Assembly (NCBI RefSeq): GCF_003226565.1
Contig: NZ_QKOE01000001.1
Coordinates: 1-64,000 of the forward strand
Source: Parazoarcus communis SWub3 = DSM 12120
GTDB taxonomy: Bacteria; Pseudomonadota; Gammaproteobacteria; Burkholderiales; Rhodocyclaceae
DNA: 64,000 nt
Reading direction: 5' to 3'
The position numbers were made by a program, and so were the translations under genes. The stretch's first letter is position 1; every line of letters starts with the position of its first letter. The notes under the pieces are model-generated. The model searched no databases. It was given only the letters and a program-made list of their open reading frames with translations, and had not been told where the DNA came from. Shown one piece after another: positions 44,644 to 53,123 of the stretch.

Positions 44644-45120
44644 TCAGCTGACACGCGCGGGATGGAAAGCGCAGGGCGCACCCAGGATGTCGCGCCAGGT
44701 CGGTGGTTCACGGCCGTCCTCGTCGCGCACGCCGTAGTGCTGCGCAAGTTCGGCAACGATCTGCGTGCGTCCGGAGCGCGCGGCCAGCTCCGGGTCGCGC
44801 CAAAGCGCGTTGTTGACAAGGATGTCGAGCCGGCCGTGTTCGTTCGCGATACGCGCGAACAGCGCCTTGACCTGCGCGTCGTCGGCATGGTCACACTGCA
44901 CCGCAATACCTTGCCCACCTGCGGCGGTGACCGCGGCAGCAGCATCGTGAATGGTGCCGTGCAGTGGCGTGTCGCCGATACACGATGCACCATCAGTGGT
45001 GCTGCGCCCAGTCACGTAAACCGTCATGCCGGCCGCGCCGAGGGCTTCGGCCACGCCCCGGCCCACGCCGCGGCTGGCGCCAGTAACAACTGCAATGCCG
45101 GTCGATGCAGATGTGCTCAT
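44644..45120 (-). pseudogene. SDR gene with internal deletion (DHRS1-like remnant)
   Basis: 158 residues from the ATG at 45120. The N-terminus is an intact SDR cofactor domain (VVTGASRGVGRGVAEALG, QCDHADD, ILVNNA). It then jumps to a stretch (DPELAARSGRTQIVAELAQ, then HYGVRDEDG) that resembles the C-terminal tail of full-length DHRS1-like SDRs of about 290 residues. The middle section with the catalytic Ser and YxxxK is absent, so an in-frame deletion of roughly 120-130 codons is inferred. The product cannot be a normal SDR enzyme. It follows the amidase gene on the same strand by 64 bases. A short functional protein cannot be excluded. Confidence 0.65.
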
Positions 45121-45184
45121 CGGGACGCCCTCATGGAACACCGGACTCGGACGTGCCACGACGGCGCATGCGCGACGATCAAGC

Positions 45185-46750
45185 TCACGCCAGCGCTGGC
45201 GGCCGGCGGTTGGCCCACGGTGCGGCCTGCTCGAGCTGCGCGGCCAGCGCGATCAAGCGCGCCTCGCCACCGTAAGGCGCGGCGAACTGCACGCCGATCG
45301 GCAGCCCTTCGGCGCTCCAGTGCAGCGGCACCGACATGGCCGGCAGGCCGGTCATGTTGAACATCGAGGTGAAGGCCGAGGCCAGCACCGCCCTGCGGGC
45401 GAAGTCCTCGAAGGGCTGGTCGAGCGAGAGTTCGCCCAGCTTGGGCGGCAGCGCGGCGGTAGTGGGCGACAGGATCAGGTCGTAGCGCGTGAACAACTCG
45501 TCCAGTACACGGCCGCCGTGGTCGAACACGTTGCGAGCCTTGAGAATCTGCTCAGCGGTGTAGGACTTGGCCTTCTGCAGGCTTTGCCAGTCGATCGGCT
45601 CGAATTCGTCCTCGCGCGCTTCACGGCCGGTCGCCTTTTCACGCTCGCGCACGGAGTGGAGCATGCCGCTGGCGGTGACAACGCCCATGCTGCCCGCCAT
45701 CTCCAGAAAGGGCAGTGCCGACAGGTCGATCGGCTCGACGTGGTGGCCCAGCCCGACGCACAAGGTGGCGGCCTTGTTGGACGCGTCCAGGCAGGCCGGA
45801 TGCACTCCCGCACCGAACAGATTGGTCTGGAACAGGCCGATCTTCAGCCCGCGCGGCGCCCGCTGTAGCGCCGCGAGCAGGTCGGCGGTAGGCGGCAGCG
45901 TGCGCGCGCCCGCCTCCGCACCCTGGCTGAGCTGCATCAGCAAGGCCGTGTCACGCACGCTGCGGCTGATCACGTTGTGGACTGACAGTCCAAGCCAGCC
46001 TTCGAGCGATTTCGGCCCCATCGGGATCAGGCCACGGCTGGGCTTGAGGCCGAACAGACCGCAGTGCGACGCCGGGATGCGGATCGAGCCGCCGCCGTCG
46101 CTGGCATGGGCCACCGGCAGCACGCCCGCAGCCACCGCCGCCGAGGCGCCCCCCGAGGAGCCGCCCGAGCTGCGCGCCAAGTCCCAGGGGTTACGGGTGG
46201 CACCGAACAGACGCGATTCGGTCGTGCCAGTCTGGCCGAATTCCGGCGAAGCAAGCTTGGCGAAGATGTTGAGGCCTGCCGCCTGGTAGCGCTGCACCAG
46301 CGTGGAGTCGTGGTCGGCGACGGCGTCCTTGAAGAAAGCACAGCCGTTGGTGGTGACCGTACCCTTGAGTGCGATGCCAAGATCCTTCAATGCGAACGGC
46401 ACGCCGGACAAGGCCGGGCGCGCCTCGCGCGCTGCCGAACCCGCTCCGTCGAGCGCACGCGCAGCCTCACGTGCCAGGTCGAAGTGCGGCACAGTGACCG
46501 CGTTGATCGCACCATAGGCCTCGGCGCGGGCAATCGCCGCCTCGAGTACCTCGCCCGGTCTGACGTCGCCACGACGGATGCGCAACGCGATCTCGGTCGC
46601 ATCCCAGTGCTCGTAATCGGGCAGCGGCAAGGCAGCAGGCCTGGCCGCCGCCGGTAGCGCGCCAACCAGGCCCATGGAGGCCACACCGCCGAGCACGGCA
46701 CCCGTCTTCAGAAAGTCACGACGTTCCTGCCCCACCGCCTGTTCGTTCAT
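45185..46750 (-). CDS. Tat-exported amidase-signature hydrolase
   Basis: 521 residues. The N-terminus has a twin-arginine signal (RRDFLKTG followed by a hydrophobic stretch and AAA), so it acts in the periplasm. The amidase-signature triad is visible: Lys122 (ALKDLG), Ser198 (in SSGGSSGG) and nucleophile Ser222 (GGGSIRIPAS). It lies one base after the Hsd4A-like SDR gene. Substrates of the family are amides and some esters. In a steroid cluster, release of glycine or taurine from conjugated bile acids before uptake is an attractive but unproven idea. Confidence 0.9.
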   Translation of the reverse strand: MNEQAVGQERRDFLKTGAVLGGVASMGLVGALPAAARPAALPLPDYEHWDATEIALRIRRGDVRPGEVLEAAIARAEAYGAINAVTVPHFDLAREAARALDGAGSAAREARPALSGVPFALKDLGIALKGTVTTNGCAFFKDAVADHDSTLVQRYQAAGLNIFAKLASPEFGQTGTTESRLFGATRNPWDLARSSGGSSGGASAAVAAGVLPVAHASDGGGSIRIPASHCGLFGLKPSRGLIPMGPKSLEGWLGLSVHNVISRSVRDTALLMQLSQGAEAGARTLPPTADLLAALQRAPRGLKIGLFQTNLFGAGVHPACLDASNKAATLCVGLGHHVEPIDLSALPFLEMAGSMGVVTASGMLHSVREREKATGREAREDEFEPIDWQSLQKAKSYTAEQILKARNVFDHGGRVLDELFTRYDLILSPTTAALPPKLGELSLDQPFEDFARRAVLASAFTSMFNMTGLPAMSVPLHWSAEGLPIGVQFAAPYGGEARLIALAAQLEQAAPWANRRPPALA

Positions 46751-46751
46751 T

Positions 46752-47627
46752 TCAAGTCCCCCATACCTTTTGCGCAGGCACGGCCTGTTGCATCAGTTCA
46801 TCGACGGTGGCGCCGGCCTCCAGCGGTGTCAGGCGCGCGCCCTTGTCCTTCTGCGGACCCGTGCGCCAACCGTCGCATACCGAGATGCGTCCGCCCTGGC
46901 TCTCGAACACCTGACCGGTGACATGCGAGGACGCCTCGCTGCCCAGCCATACCACCAAAGGTGCAACGTTCTCCGCAGCCCAGGCGTCGAAACCGGTTTC
47001 CGGCGCCTTGACCACGTCGGGCATTGCACTCTCGGTCATCGAGGTACGTGCGGCTGGCGCCAGCGCGTTGGCGGTGACGCCGTAGCGCGCCAGTTCCGCC
47101 GCCTGCACCAGGGTCAGCGCGGCGATGCCGCCCTTGGCCGCCGAATAGTTCGACTGTCCGACCGAGCCCTGCAGGCCGGCACCGGAGCTGGTATTGATGA
47201 TACGCGCGGCGATCTTGTTGCCGGCCTTGGCCTGGTCACGCCAACGCTTGCCAAGGATACTGGCCAGACAGAAATGGCCTTTCAGATGCACCCGCATGAC
47301 CTGGTCCCAATCCTCCTCGGACAAGCTGATGAACATGCGGTCACGCAGGATGCCGGCGTTATTCACCAGCACATGCACTTCGCCGAAAGCCGCCAACGCA
47401 GTGTCAACAATCTGCTGAGCCGTTTCGGTGCGGGTGATGTCATCGGCGTTGGCAATGGCCTGACCACCTGTGGCGACGATCTCGGCCACGACGGCATCAG
47501 CCGCTTCCTTGCGGATGTCGTTGACCACCACGTTCGCACCCTCGGCTGCGAAAGCCAGCGCATAGGCGCGACCCAGGCCGCCGCCGGCGCCGGTGATGAT
47601 GACGGTGCGTCCTTCACAAATACCCAT
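46752..47627 (-). CDS. SDR dehydrogenase, MFE-2/Hsd4A-like (3-hydroxyacyl-CoA / 17beta-hydroxysteroid)
   Basis: 291 residues. The opening GRTVIITGAGGGLGRAYALAFAAEG and VVVNDI, NNAGILRDRMF, NTSSGAGLQGSVGQSNYSAAK and a C-terminal GGRISVCDGWR are characteristic of the dehydrogenase part of peroxisomal MFE-2 and its actinobacterial relatives such as Hsd4A. These oxidise the 3-hydroxyacyl-CoA made from steroid side chains and can also act on the 17-hydroxyl. CTGGAGAAGG precedes the ATG at 47627. First gene of a three-gene minus-strand run with the amidase and the SDR remnant. Confidence 0.85.
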   Translation of the reverse strand: MGICEGRTVIITGAGGGLGRAYALAFAAEGANVVVNDIRKEAADAVVAEIVATGGQAIANADDITRTETAQQIVDTALAAFGEVHVLVNNAGILRDRMFISLSEEDWDQVMRVHLKGHFCLASILGKRWRDQAKAGNKIAARIINTSSGAGLQGSVGQSNYSAAKGGIAALTLVQAAELARYGVTANALAPAARTSMTESAMPDVVKAPETGFDAWAAENVAPLVVWLGSEASSHVTGQVFESQGGRISVCDGWRTGPQKDKGARLTPLEAGATVDELMQQAVPAQKVWGT

Positions 47628-47706
47628 GAACCTTCTCCAGAAATAGTGTGGCCTGAGGGGGTGCAGACGGCGTTGCGAGCAGCACGAGGTCGTGACGAGA
47701 GGTGCA

Positions 47707-47724
47707 GCCGTACTGAAGTACGGC
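47707..47724. other. Perfect short hairpin in intergenic gap
   Basis: GCCGTACT-GA-AGTACGGC in the 146-base gap between fadA6 and the Hsd4A-like gene. No T-run. It may be an attenuating or REP-type element; no second copy was seen in this window. Confidence 0.4.
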
Positions 47725-47773
47725 GAGCATCACAGTCGCGGGATCGGATTGCGCAGTCGCCGAATGCGCCGCC

Positions 47774-48925
47774 TCACAGGCGTTCAATGATGGTGACGTT
47801 GGCCTGGCCGCCGCCTTCGCACATGGTCTGCAGGCCATAACGGCCGCCGCTGCGCTCCAGCTCGTGCAGCAGCGTGGTCATCAGGCGGGCGCCGGTGGCG
47901 CCGAGCGGATGGCCGAGCGCGATGGCGCCACCATTGGGATTCATGCACGCAGGGTCGAAGTTCAGCTCCTTCTGCCACGCCATGACCACCGAGGCGAAGG
48001 CCTCGTTGATCTCGACCACATCGATGTCGCTCATGCGCATGCCGGCTTTCCTGAGTGCGGCGCGGGTCGCGGGGATCGGCGCAGTCAGGTGCCAGATGGG
48101 GTCGTCGCCCATCACCGACAGGTGGTGGATGCGCGCGCGTGGAGTCAGGTTGTAGCGCTTGAGTGCAGCCTCGGACACCACCAGCAGCGCTGCCGAAGCA
48201 TCGCATGTCTGGCTCGACACCGCTGCGGTGATCGACGGGTACTCGGGGCCGACCGGCTCCAGCTCTGCCATCTTCTCGAGCGTGGACACACGCGGCGTCT
48301 CGTCCTTCGTCACGCCCTCCAGACCGACGATCTCGCGCTCGAAGCGGCCTTCGGCGATGGCGGCCAGCGCACGGCGGTGGCTCTCGAGCGCATAGACCTC
48401 CATGTCATGGCGGCTGCACTGCCAGTGGTCGGCAATACGCTGGGCAGAGTAGAACTGATTGACCGGCTGGTCGCCGAAGCGCGCCTTCCAGCCCTTGCTG
48501 CCGGAGAACGGGTCGGGAAAGCCGAGCGGCTGACCCGCGAGCATGGCGGACGAGATCGGGATCTGGGTCATGGTCTGCACCCCGCCCACGGCGACCACAT
48601 CCTGCGTGCCGCTCATCACTGCCTGAGCGGCAAAGTGCACCGCCTGCTGCGAGGATCCGCACTGGCGGTCCACCGTGGTGCCGGGCACATTGAGCGGCAG
48701 ACCGGCAGCCAGCCAGGCCGTACGGGCGATGTCGCCGGCCTGCGAGCCGATGGTGTCGACACAGCCAAAAATCACATCATCATATTCGTCAGCAGGAATG
48801 GCGTTGCGCTCGACCAGCGCCTTCAGCACATGCGCGCCGAGGTCGATGGCGTGCACATGGGACAGACCGCCCTTGCGCTTGCCGGTGGGGCTGCGCAGGG
48901 CATCGACAATATAGGCTTCAGCCAT
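47774..48925 (-). CDS. fadA6: FadA6-like thiolase (ring C/D pathway)
   Basis: 383 residues from the ATG at 48925 (GAGGA seven bases upstream; an ATG at 48931 is in frame). VDRQCGSSQQAVHFAAQAVM holds Cys89. GGVQTMTQIPISSAM, INEAFASVVMAWQKE, NPNGGAIALGHPLGATGA and TMCEGGGQANVTIIERL closely follow, from memory, the pattern of actinobacterial FadA6, which performs the last thiolysis of ring C/D breakdown. It is the distal gene of the hsaC-ipdAB operon, next to a heteromeric acyl-CoA dehydrogenase pair. Confidence 0.87.
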   Translation of the reverse strand: MAEAYIVDALRSPTGKRKGGLSHVHAIDLGAHVLKALVERNAIPADEYDDVIFGCVDTIGSQAGDIARTAWLAAGLPLNVPGTTVDRQCGSSQQAVHFAAQAVMSGTQDVVAVGGVQTMTQIPISSAMLAGQPLGFPDPFSGSKGWKARFGDQPVNQFYSAQRIADHWQCSRHDMEVYALESHRRALAAIAEGRFEREIVGLEGVTKDETPRVSTLEKMAELEPVGPEYPSITAAVSSQTCDASAALLVVSEAALKRYNLTPRARIHHLSVMGDDPIWHLTAPIPATRAALRKAGMRMSDIDVVEINEAFASVVMAWQKELNFDPACMNPNGGAIALGHPLGATGARLMTTLLHELERSGGRYGLQTMCEGGGQANVTIIERL

Positions 48926-48927
48926 GT

Positions 48928-49986
48928 TCATTCCTCGAAAGTGTGGCCGGGGCCGAGGGCGGCACCGTCGGCCAGGATCGCGTCGGCAACGCGGGCCTTG
49001 TGGAAGCCGCGATCACCCCAGGCAGCATCCAGCGCCCACGCACGCTTCATGAACATCTGCAGATCGACTTCCCAGGTGTAACCCATGGCGCCATGTACCT
49101 GAATGCCGTGACGCGCGGCCTGCCACGCAGCGTCCCCGCAGATCAGCTTGGCGTGTGACACCCGGGCGTCGGCACCCGCCTCGCCATGGGCGAGCGCGTA
49201 GGCGGCGCGGTACAGCACCGGCTTGGCAAACTCGACCTTTGTAGCCACATCGGCCAGGTGATGCTTGACTGCCTGGAAGCTGCCGATCGGCTTGCCAAAC
49301 TGTTTGCGCTGGGCCACGTAATCGACCGACAGATCGAGCATCCGCTGCGCCAGGCCAAGCAACTGGCCGGCAGTCGACAAGGCACCGCGGTTGAGGGTCT
49401 GCGCCCAAAGTGCACGGCCGGCTTCACCTTCGGCGATCAGCGTGGACGCCGCCGGCGCCCACCGCACCCTGGCCAGACGGCGCGACAGGTCGATGCTGGC
49501 ATTGGACTCAACCTCGACCTGCTCACGCGGTACCGCGTGCACTTCATCGCCATGGGCGAGCAGCAGCAGGTTGGCCGGGTTGGCATCGGCCACAAGCGGG
49601 TTGACCGGATGCCCGACCGCAATGCGGATGCTGCCGTCGGCAATGCGACCGAGCCAGTCTTCGCGCGACGCTGTGCCGGCCGGCAGCGCGGCGATAAGGC
49701 CGGCGGCAACGTAGGCGGCATCGGCAAGCGAGTCCGGGATGGCGTAGTAACCCAGCTCCTGCGTCATCAGCGCCCAGGCGACATCGTCCATCCCCAGACC
49801 ACCACAGTCCTCCGGCACCGACAGGGCAGTCAGGCCCTGTTCGGCAATGTTCTTGCGCAGTTCAGGCGAGCGCCCGGTATCGGTCTCCCAGATCTCGCGC
49901 AGGCGCTCGGGTGCCGCCTCGGTCATCAGGAAGCGGCTCACCGCCTCGCGGAAGGTGAGCTGGTCATCGGTAAAGGTAAAATCCAT
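48928..49986 (-). CDS. Acyl-CoA dehydrogenase, short subunit of heteromeric pair 3
   Basis: 352 residues from the ATG at 49986. RKQFGKPIGSFQAVKH and the C-terminal HGAMGYTWEVDLQMFMKRA define the short, catalytic-Glu-bearing subunit. Its stop is two bases from the fadA6 start. It follows its long partner by 13 bases. The neighbouring echA20, ipdC and ipdAB genes suggest a ring C/D CoA intermediate, the role played by the IpdE1/IpdE2 or FadE30-33 enzymes in mycobacteria. Confidence 0.9.
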   Translation of the reverse strand: MDFTFTDDQLTFREAVSRFLMTEAAPERLREIWETDTGRSPELRKNIAEQGLTALSVPEDCGGLGMDDVAWALMTQELGYYAIPDSLADAAYVAAGLIAALPAGTASREDWLGRIADGSIRIAVGHPVNPLVADANPANLLLLAHGDEVHAVPREQVEVESNASIDLSRRLARVRWAPAASTLIAEGEAGRALWAQTLNRGALSTAGQLLGLAQRMLDLSVDYVAQRKQFGKPIGSFQAVKHHLADVATKVEFAKPVLYRAAYALAHGEAGADARVSHAKLICGDAAWQAARHGIQVHGAMGYTWEVDLQMFMKRAWALDAAWGDRGFHKARVADAILADGAALGPGHTFEE

Positions 49987-49999
49987 GGCCGCCCCCTCC

Positions 50000-51169
50000 T
50001 TATTTCGGCAGGCCGAGCATGCGCTCGGCAATGATGTTGCGCTGGATCTCATTGGTGCCGGCATAGATCGGCCCTGCCTGTGCAAACAGGAAGCCGTCCA
50101 GCCAGCGCGCCGCCTCGACAGCCGCCGGCGCATCGCCGGTCAGTTCGCCCAAGGGACCGAGGATGCGCATGGCGGTTTCGTGCATCTTCAGATCGAGTTC
50201 GGACCAGTAGATCTTGTTGGTACTGGCCTCGGCGCCGATGCGGGCACCTTTGGCCAGGCGGCCGACGGTGTGATACGCCGACAGCGCATAGGCTTCGGCA
50301 CCGGTCCAGGCCTCCAGCACCGCGTCACGGATCCCGGGGTCACGGTCTGCGACATCGCGGTGAGACTTGTAGAGCTCGACCAGGCGCCGTGCGGTATATT
50401 GGAAACGGGCCGGCGAGCGCAGCAGCAGACCGCGCTCGAAGCCGGCGGTAGCCATCGCCACATGCCAGCCCTGACCTTCGTCACCAATGCGGTTGTCTAC
50501 CGGAACCTTGACATCGTCAAAGAACACCTCGGCAAAAGCCTGCTTGCCGTTGAGCGCCTGGATCGGGCGGATGGTCACGCCCGGTGCGTCCAGCGGCACC
50601 GCCAGGTAAGACAAGCCGTGGTGACGGCTCGAAGCCGGATCGCTGCGGAACAGCCCGAACAGCCAGTCGGCAAAGATGGCACGGGTGGACCAGGTCTTCT
50701 GGCCGTTGACGACGTAGTGGCTGCCATCCGCCGACAGAATGGCCTTGCTGGTGATCGCGGCCATGTCGGAACCGGCGTTCGGCTCCGACCAGCCCTGTGC
50801 CCACATGTCCTCGCTGGATGCCATGCGCGGCAGGAAACGGGCTTTCTGCGACTCGGAGCCGAACTCGATCAGCGTGGGGCCAAGCAACAACTGCCCGTTC
50901 TGATTGACGCGCATCGGCGCGCCCGCACCGTAGTACTCCTCTTCGAAGATCAACCATTCGATCAGGTCGCAACCGCGACCGCCCAGTGCTTCGGGCCAGA
51001 TCACCATCGACAGGCGCGCGTCAAACAGTTTGCGCTCCCATTCGCGGTGCTGCTCGAACCCCTCACGGGTGTCGTAGCTGGCCAGGGGCTCCGCTGGCAG
51101 GTTGGCTGTGAGCCAGGCGCGCACTTCGGCGCGAAAGGCTTTCTGTCGTGGGGTATAGGCGAGATCCAT
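50000..51169 (-). CDS. Acyl-CoA dehydrogenase, long subunit of heteromeric pair 3
   Basis: 389 residues from the ATG at 51169. WSEPNAGSDMAAI, VVNGQKTWSTRA and C-terminal YAGTNEIQRNIIAERMLGLPK define the long subunit. It begins 7 bases after the EchA20-like gene and ends 13 bases before its partner gene. The strong similarity in ending to the pair-2 long subunit (YAGTNEIQLNIIAERGLG) suggests duplication within the cluster. Confidence 0.9.
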   Translation of the reverse strand: MDLAYTPRQKAFRAEVRAWLTANLPAEPLASYDTREGFEQHREWERKLFDARLSMVIWPEALGGRGCDLIEWLIFEEEYYGAGAPMRVNQNGQLLLGPTLIEFGSESQKARFLPRMASSEDMWAQGWSEPNAGSDMAAITSKAILSADGSHYVVNGQKTWSTRAIFADWLFGLFRSDPASSRHHGLSYLAVPLDAPGVTIRPIQALNGKQAFAEVFFDDVKVPVDNRIGDEGQGWHVAMATAGFERGLLLRSPARFQYTARRLVELYKSHRDVADRDPGIRDAVLEAWTGAEAYALSAYHTVGRLAKGARIGAEASTNKIYWSELDLKMHETAMRILGPLGELTGDAPAAVEAARWLDGFLFAQAGPIYAGTNEIQRNIIAERMLGLPK

Positions 51170-51176
51170 GATGTCC

Positions 51177-51929
51177 TCAGAACGTGGCTTCGCGTTTCTC
51201 GACAAAGGCGCGACGGGTTTCTGCCGAGTCCGGGCTGGTGTAGGCCTGCAGCGTGAAGCCCTGCTCCCAGCGGTACTTGTCTTCCAGATTGCCGTCCTCG
51301 ATGCCGTTCAGCGCCTCCTTGGCAATGCGGATCATTGCCGGGCTCTTGGCCGCAATCCTGCGGGCAATATCGAGAGCGGCCTCGCGCAATTCCGCCTTGG
51401 GCACGATGCGCTCGATGAAGCCGTAGCGTTCGGCCTCGCGGGCGCCGATCTTTTCTCCTGTAAAGAACAGATAGCGCACCTTCTGCACCGGAAACAGGCG
51501 CTGCAGGTGGGCGCCGCCGCCCATGGCGCCGCGATCCACCTCGGGCAGCGCAAAGGTGGCACAGTCCGCGGCCACCACGATATCGGCCGCGCCGGTGATG
51601 CCGATGCCACCACCGAGGACGAAACCGTGCACCGCGACAATGACCGGTACCGGGTTGCGATGCACCGCCTTGAAGGTGGCATAGTTGCCGGCATTGACCG
51701 CAACGATGCGATCCGGATGCGCGTCCAGCTCCTTGATGTCGACCCCGGCGCAGAAGCCGCGCCCCTCGGCCCGGATCACGATCACCCGGACCTCGGGGTC
51801 GCGCCCAAGCGCGTCGATGCGACTGGCCAGCGCGAACCATTCGCTGCTGTCGAGCGCATTGACTGGCGGCTTGTTGATGACGACCTCGGCGATACCGCCT
51901 TCGATGCTGGTATGAAATGCCTGGCTCAC
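51177..51929 (-). CDS. echA20: EchA20-like crotonase (ring D hydrolase)
   Basis: 250 residues. The N-terminal KPPVNALDSSEWFALA, GRGFCAGVDIKELD, FVLGGGIG, LPEVDRGAMGGGAHLQRL, YLFFTGE, AKEALNGIED and YRWEQGFT follow, from memory, the pattern of mycobacterial EchA20, a crotonase that hydrolytically opens ring D of the HIP-derived CoA ester. It is flanked by ipdC and the acyl-CoA dehydrogenase pair, which strengthens the call. The start at 51929 is the first ATG in a conserved frame. Confidence 0.85.
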   Translation of the reverse strand: MSQAFHTSIEGGIAEVVINKPPVNALDSSEWFALASRIDALGRDPEVRVIVIRAEGRGFCAGVDIKELDAHPDRIVAVNAGNYATFKAVHRNPVPVIVAVHGFVLGGGIGITGAADIVVAADCATFALPEVDRGAMGGGAHLQRLFPVQKVRYLFFTGEKIGAREAERYGFIERIVPKAELREAALDIARRIAAKSPAMIRIAKEALNGIEDGNLEDKYRWEQGFTLQAYTSPDSAETRRAFVEKREATF

Positions 51930-51983
51930 GTTATCGGGCTCCCTTGGGGTTTGGTCTGTTCGTTCTGGTATCTGACCGTGCGC

Positions 51984-53123
51984 TCAGGCCACGGCCTGGA
52001 TGTCCTTGCAGGCATCCGGTGCTGCCACACCCAGGCGGGCATACAGCGCCGCGAGGCAGTCCTCGGCTTCAGCTGCGATGCCATGGATCACGTCCTCGCA
52101 ACTCTCGAGGGCGCCAATCGCCGCTGCCACCTGACCACTGGGCAGGATGCCCTCGTCCGGCCGCCCCTCCACCATCGAGCGTTGCAGCAACACCGGCTGG
52201 TTGGCCGACATCACCGTCTGCGACACCGCCCCCGGGTCTTCCTTCAAGGCCTGGCGGAATACGCTCAACATGTGGCCAAGGCTCATGCCGGTCTGCTGTT
52301 TCCACTGCCACGCGCTCCTCAGCGCAATGATCAGCCGCCCCATCGGACTGGCGGACTCGAGCCGGTTGATGAAGGGGTTCTCGATCATGCGGTGGCGCAT
52401 GCCGTCGACCGCCAGCGTGACCCGCACCTTCTGCGGATCATCGACCTTGACGTAGTGCGCCAGCGTGCTTGCCGGCGTGGGCGAATCGGTCGTCATCAGG
52501 AAGCGCGTTCCCATCGCAATGCCCGCCGCACCGGCAGCCAGGGCGGCCGCCAGGCCACGTCCGGTGGAGTAGCCCCCCGCCGCGATCACCGGCACCTTCA
52601 CCGCCGCCAGCACCTGCGGCAGCAAGATGGTGGTCGGCACGCCGCCGGTATGGCCACCGCCCTCACCACCCTGGATGGTGATCATGTCGGCACCCAGCTC
52701 AACCGCCTTCACCGCGTGCTTGAGCGCACCCACCGTCGGGATGCACAGCACGCCAGCGTCCTTGAAGCGGGCGATGGTTTTCTTGTCCGGCCCCCGGCCG
52801 TAGCTCACGGCTCGCAGCTTGTACTGAATGGCCAGGTCGACACACTGTGCGGCGTTTTCCTGGAACATGTGGAAGTTGAGACCAAAGTTGCTGCCGCCGG
52901 TGGCGGAAATCACCTTCCGGATCTCGCCTTCAAGCTTGTCGGCATCAATCGTTGCGCCGGCCAGGAAGCCGAATCCTCCCGCCTTGGTCGTTGCAATCAC
53001 GAGATTCGCATCGGCCACCCAGCCCATCGCCGTCTGGATGATTGGGTAGCGGCAGCCCAGCCGCTCGGTCAACGGTGTGCGCAACAGCGCGGAGAAGTCC
53101 CTGCGGTCTGCGATCTCGCTCAT
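51984..53123 (-). CDS. ipdC: IpdC-like nitronate-monooxygenase-family flavoprotein
   Basis: 379 residues. LRTPLTERLGCRYPIIQTAMGWVA, VIPTVGA-type IPTVGALKHA, QGGEGGGHTGGVPTTILLP, AAGGYSTGRGLAAALAAGAAGIAMGTRFL and SGQVAAAIGALESCEDVI match the layout I remember for IpdC, which dehydrogenates the 5-OH-HIC-CoA intermediate. The start overlaps the stop of the upstream enoyl-CoA hydratase gene (ATGA). It carries the classic FMN phosphate loop. It is part of the hsaC-ipdA-ipdB transcript. Confidence 0.87.
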   Translation of the reverse strand: MSEIADRRDFSALLRTPLTERLGCRYPIIQTAMGWVADANLVIATTKAGGFGFLAGATIDADKLEGEIRKVISATGGSNFGLNFHMFQENAAQCVDLAIQYKLRAVSYGRGPDKKTIARFKDAGVLCIPTVGALKHAVKAVELGADMITIQGGEGGGHTGGVPTTILLPQVLAAVKVPVIAAGGYSTGRGLAAALAAGAAGIAMGTRFLMTTDSPTPASTLAHYVKVDDPQKVRVTLAVDGMRHRMIENPFINRLESASPMGRLIIALRSAWQWKQQTGMSLGHMLSVFRQALKEDPGAVSQTVMSANQPVLLQRSMVEGRPDEGILPSGQVAAAIGALESCEDVIHGIAAEAEDCLAALYARLGVAAPDACKDIQAVA

